Source of the DNA: JBFGWM01 sp041588495
Lineage (GTDB): Bacteria; Pseudomonadota; Gammaproteobacteria; Pseudomonadales; JBFGWM01
Direction: 5' to 3'
NCBI GenBank assembly: GCA_041588495.1
Contig: JBFGWM010000049.1
Location: forward strand, 1 to 13,679
DNA: 13,679 nt
Shown here: piece by piece, positions 12,888-13,679 of the stretch
How the letters are laid out: each line of letters begins with the position of its first letter
How positions within the stretch are numbered: the first letter of the stretch is position 1
The notes under the pieces: generated by a model
Seen by the model: only the letters and a program-made list of their open reading frames with translations
Database searches by the model: none
What the model was told of the DNA's origin: nothing
Program-made: the position numbers and the translations under genes

Positions 12888-13263
12888 CACGCGTCTTCAC
12901 CGTGAGGGCGGCCTGTGCAACCGAAGTCAGGAATGTCGCAAGGATCAGCAGGATCGAAACCGGCAGGTGGAACTGGTCGAAACCGGCCAGCGCAAAGCCG
13001 GCGTGGATCGGCAGGATGGCGCCGCTGCATGTGGCTATCGCCAGAGAGCAGTAAAAACCCGCCGGGCTGCGTGCAAGGATCGGAACCAGGCAGGCGAGCA
13101 GTCCGGCAAAGATCAGAACGTTGAGCACCGCGAACAACTGGATGTCCCCGGGCAGCCCGAACATTTCCCATTCCCTCCAGTAAGCGGCATCGACCTGGTG
13201 ACCGATGACCAGCGCCAGGTTCAGCAGCGCGAGGCGGTTGAGCGTGAAGAGGCCGGTCGGCAC
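12874..13263 (-). CDS. Unrecognised small membrane protein, four predicted helices
   Basis: A 129-residue integral membrane protein with hydrophobic segments at about 8-22, 43-63, 69-90 and 99-120. The loop after the first helix carries GHQVDAAYWREWEMFGLPGD, dense in charged and aromatic residues, and looks like the conserved part of the family; it loosely recalls DUF6713 proteins, but I am not sure of that. No signal peptide, cysteine pair or nucleotide motif is seen. The start is GTG at 13263, 12 bases after the lpoA stop, without a clear ribosome site. The stop overlaps the yraN start by 14 bases. It sits between lpoA and yraN, genes that are usually neighbours. Confidence 0.75.
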   Translation of the reverse strand: MPTGLFTLNRLALLNLALVIGHQVDAAYWREWEMFGLPGDIQLFAVLNVLIFAGLLACLVPILARSPAGFYCSLAIATCSGAILPIHAGFALAGFDQFHLPVSILLILATFLTSVAQAALTVKTRDEFL

Positions 13264-13275
13264 CGCGGTCGTCGA

Positions 13276-13679
13276 TCAGAGCGCGCTTTCAGATGTTTCC
13301 GCCGGCCGCTCGTCAGCGCCAGCCTGGCCGGTCGGGTAGGGCGCGGGGAGGCCGTCGCGCATGACCGCCCAGGGCAGTTCGCGTTCCACCTGGCGCTGGC
13401 GGTTGAGGCGCAGCGCCCCGGTCTGGCCAAAGAAGCGGCTCTGGTCGAAGGTCTCGAGCTGGAACAGGCGGGGGTAGACCTGGAACGCGTCGACGCCGAG
13501 CGCATACAGGCGCCCAAAAGCGGTGGCGGTGCTCTGCCAGGTTTCGCGAATGGTCAGTTGTACGTCGGCGGGTGCGTCGAGGTTCCACGGAACATCACAG
13601 AAACGTACACCCTCGAGGTCGCGGTCCAGGCGGGGCGCGGGGCGCCCGGAGTAGATGTGCGAGGTCGCGTAGATGGGCA
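13276..13679 (-). CDS. lpoA: LpoA (LppC) penicillin-binding protein activator, C-terminal part
   Basis: The last 134 codons of a gene that enters from the right edge. The visible part includes PIYATSHIYSGRPAPRLD, LEGVRFCDVPWNL, RLYALGVDAFQVYPRL and the segment GQTGALRLNRQRQVERELPWAV, which match the C-terminal LppC domain of LpoA. That domain has a periplasmic-binding-protein fold. LpoA is an outer-membrane lipoprotein that reaches through the periplasm to activate PBP1a. The tail after the domain (PTGQAGADERPAE) is unconserved. The lipobox and N-terminal repeats lie outside the window. As the first visible gene of the minus-strand operon it places the following genes in an envelope context; the promoter is not in view. 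Confidence 0.92.
   Translation of the reverse strand, partial: PIYATSHIYSGRPAPRLDRDLEGVRFCDVPWNLDAPADVQLTIRETWQSTATAFGRLYALGVDAFQVYPRLFQLETFDQSRFFGQTGALRLNRQRQVERELPWAVMRDGLPAPYPTGQAGADERPAETSESAL

Overview
The window is a high-GC, gene-dense stretch of a gammaproteobacterial chromosome. The evidence is the protein sequences (SspA/SspB, DolP, LpoA, ZapG, ZapE, YraN, cytochrome bc1) and the gene order. From memory, that order resembles the Pseudomonas block running from algW and nif3 through zapE, an acyl-CoA dehydrogenase, an aldo/keto reductase, rplM-rpsI, petABC and sspAB to yraP/dolP, gmhA, yraN and lpoA, and it overlaps the E. coli degS-zapG-zapE / rplM-rpsI-sspAB and lpoA-yraN-diaA-dolP clusters. 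The bc1 operon and the residue choices fit a respiring or chemolithotrophic/phototrophic purple-bacterial lineage such as Chromatiales or Ectothiorhodospiraceae, but I cannot fix the taxon from sequence alone. There are no tRNAs, rRNAs, insertion sequences, CRISPR arrays or phage genes, and no gene-free stretch exceeds 300 bases (the longest is about 250 bases, between rpsI and petA).

Layout. Bases 1-1520: the start of a DegS/AlgW-type membrane protease (minus strand, running off the left edge), a divergent Nif3/YbgI protein (plus) and ZapG (minus). Bases 1521-4714 (plus): an alpha/beta hydrolase, the ZapE AAA+ ATPase and a long-chain-type acyl-CoA dehydrogenase. A Tas-like aldo/keto reductase (minus, 4733-5773) converges on the dehydrogenase and diverges from rplM.

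Bases 5860-10799 (plus): the translation pair rplM-rpsI, closed by a strong intrinsic terminator; the overlapping petA-petB-petC operon for the cytochrome bc1 complex; and sspA-sspB, the RNA polymerase-associated starvation protein and the ClpXP adaptor. Bases 10837-13679 (minus) form one tightly spaced envelope operon, read right to left: lpoA (C-terminal part only), an unrecognised four-helix membrane protein, yraN, a GmhA/DiaA-like SIS protein, dolP and a PilZ-domain protein.

The genes link peptidoglycan and outer-membrane upkeep (LpoA, DolP, DegS/AlgW), division and elongation (ZapG, ZapE), ribosome assembly, quinol oxidation and starvation response. Most of this is conserved housekeeping content. 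The less ordinary parts are the petA control region (four copies of one hexamer at 20- and 10-bp periods, plus hairpins), an rplM/petA pair of promoter candidates with identical hexamers and spacing, a PVWY instead of PEWY quinol-site motif and b6-like histidine spacing in cytochrome b, and two extra genes (the membrane protein and the PilZ protein) at the ends of an otherwise conserved envelope operon. I see no clear sign of a wholly new multi-gene system.
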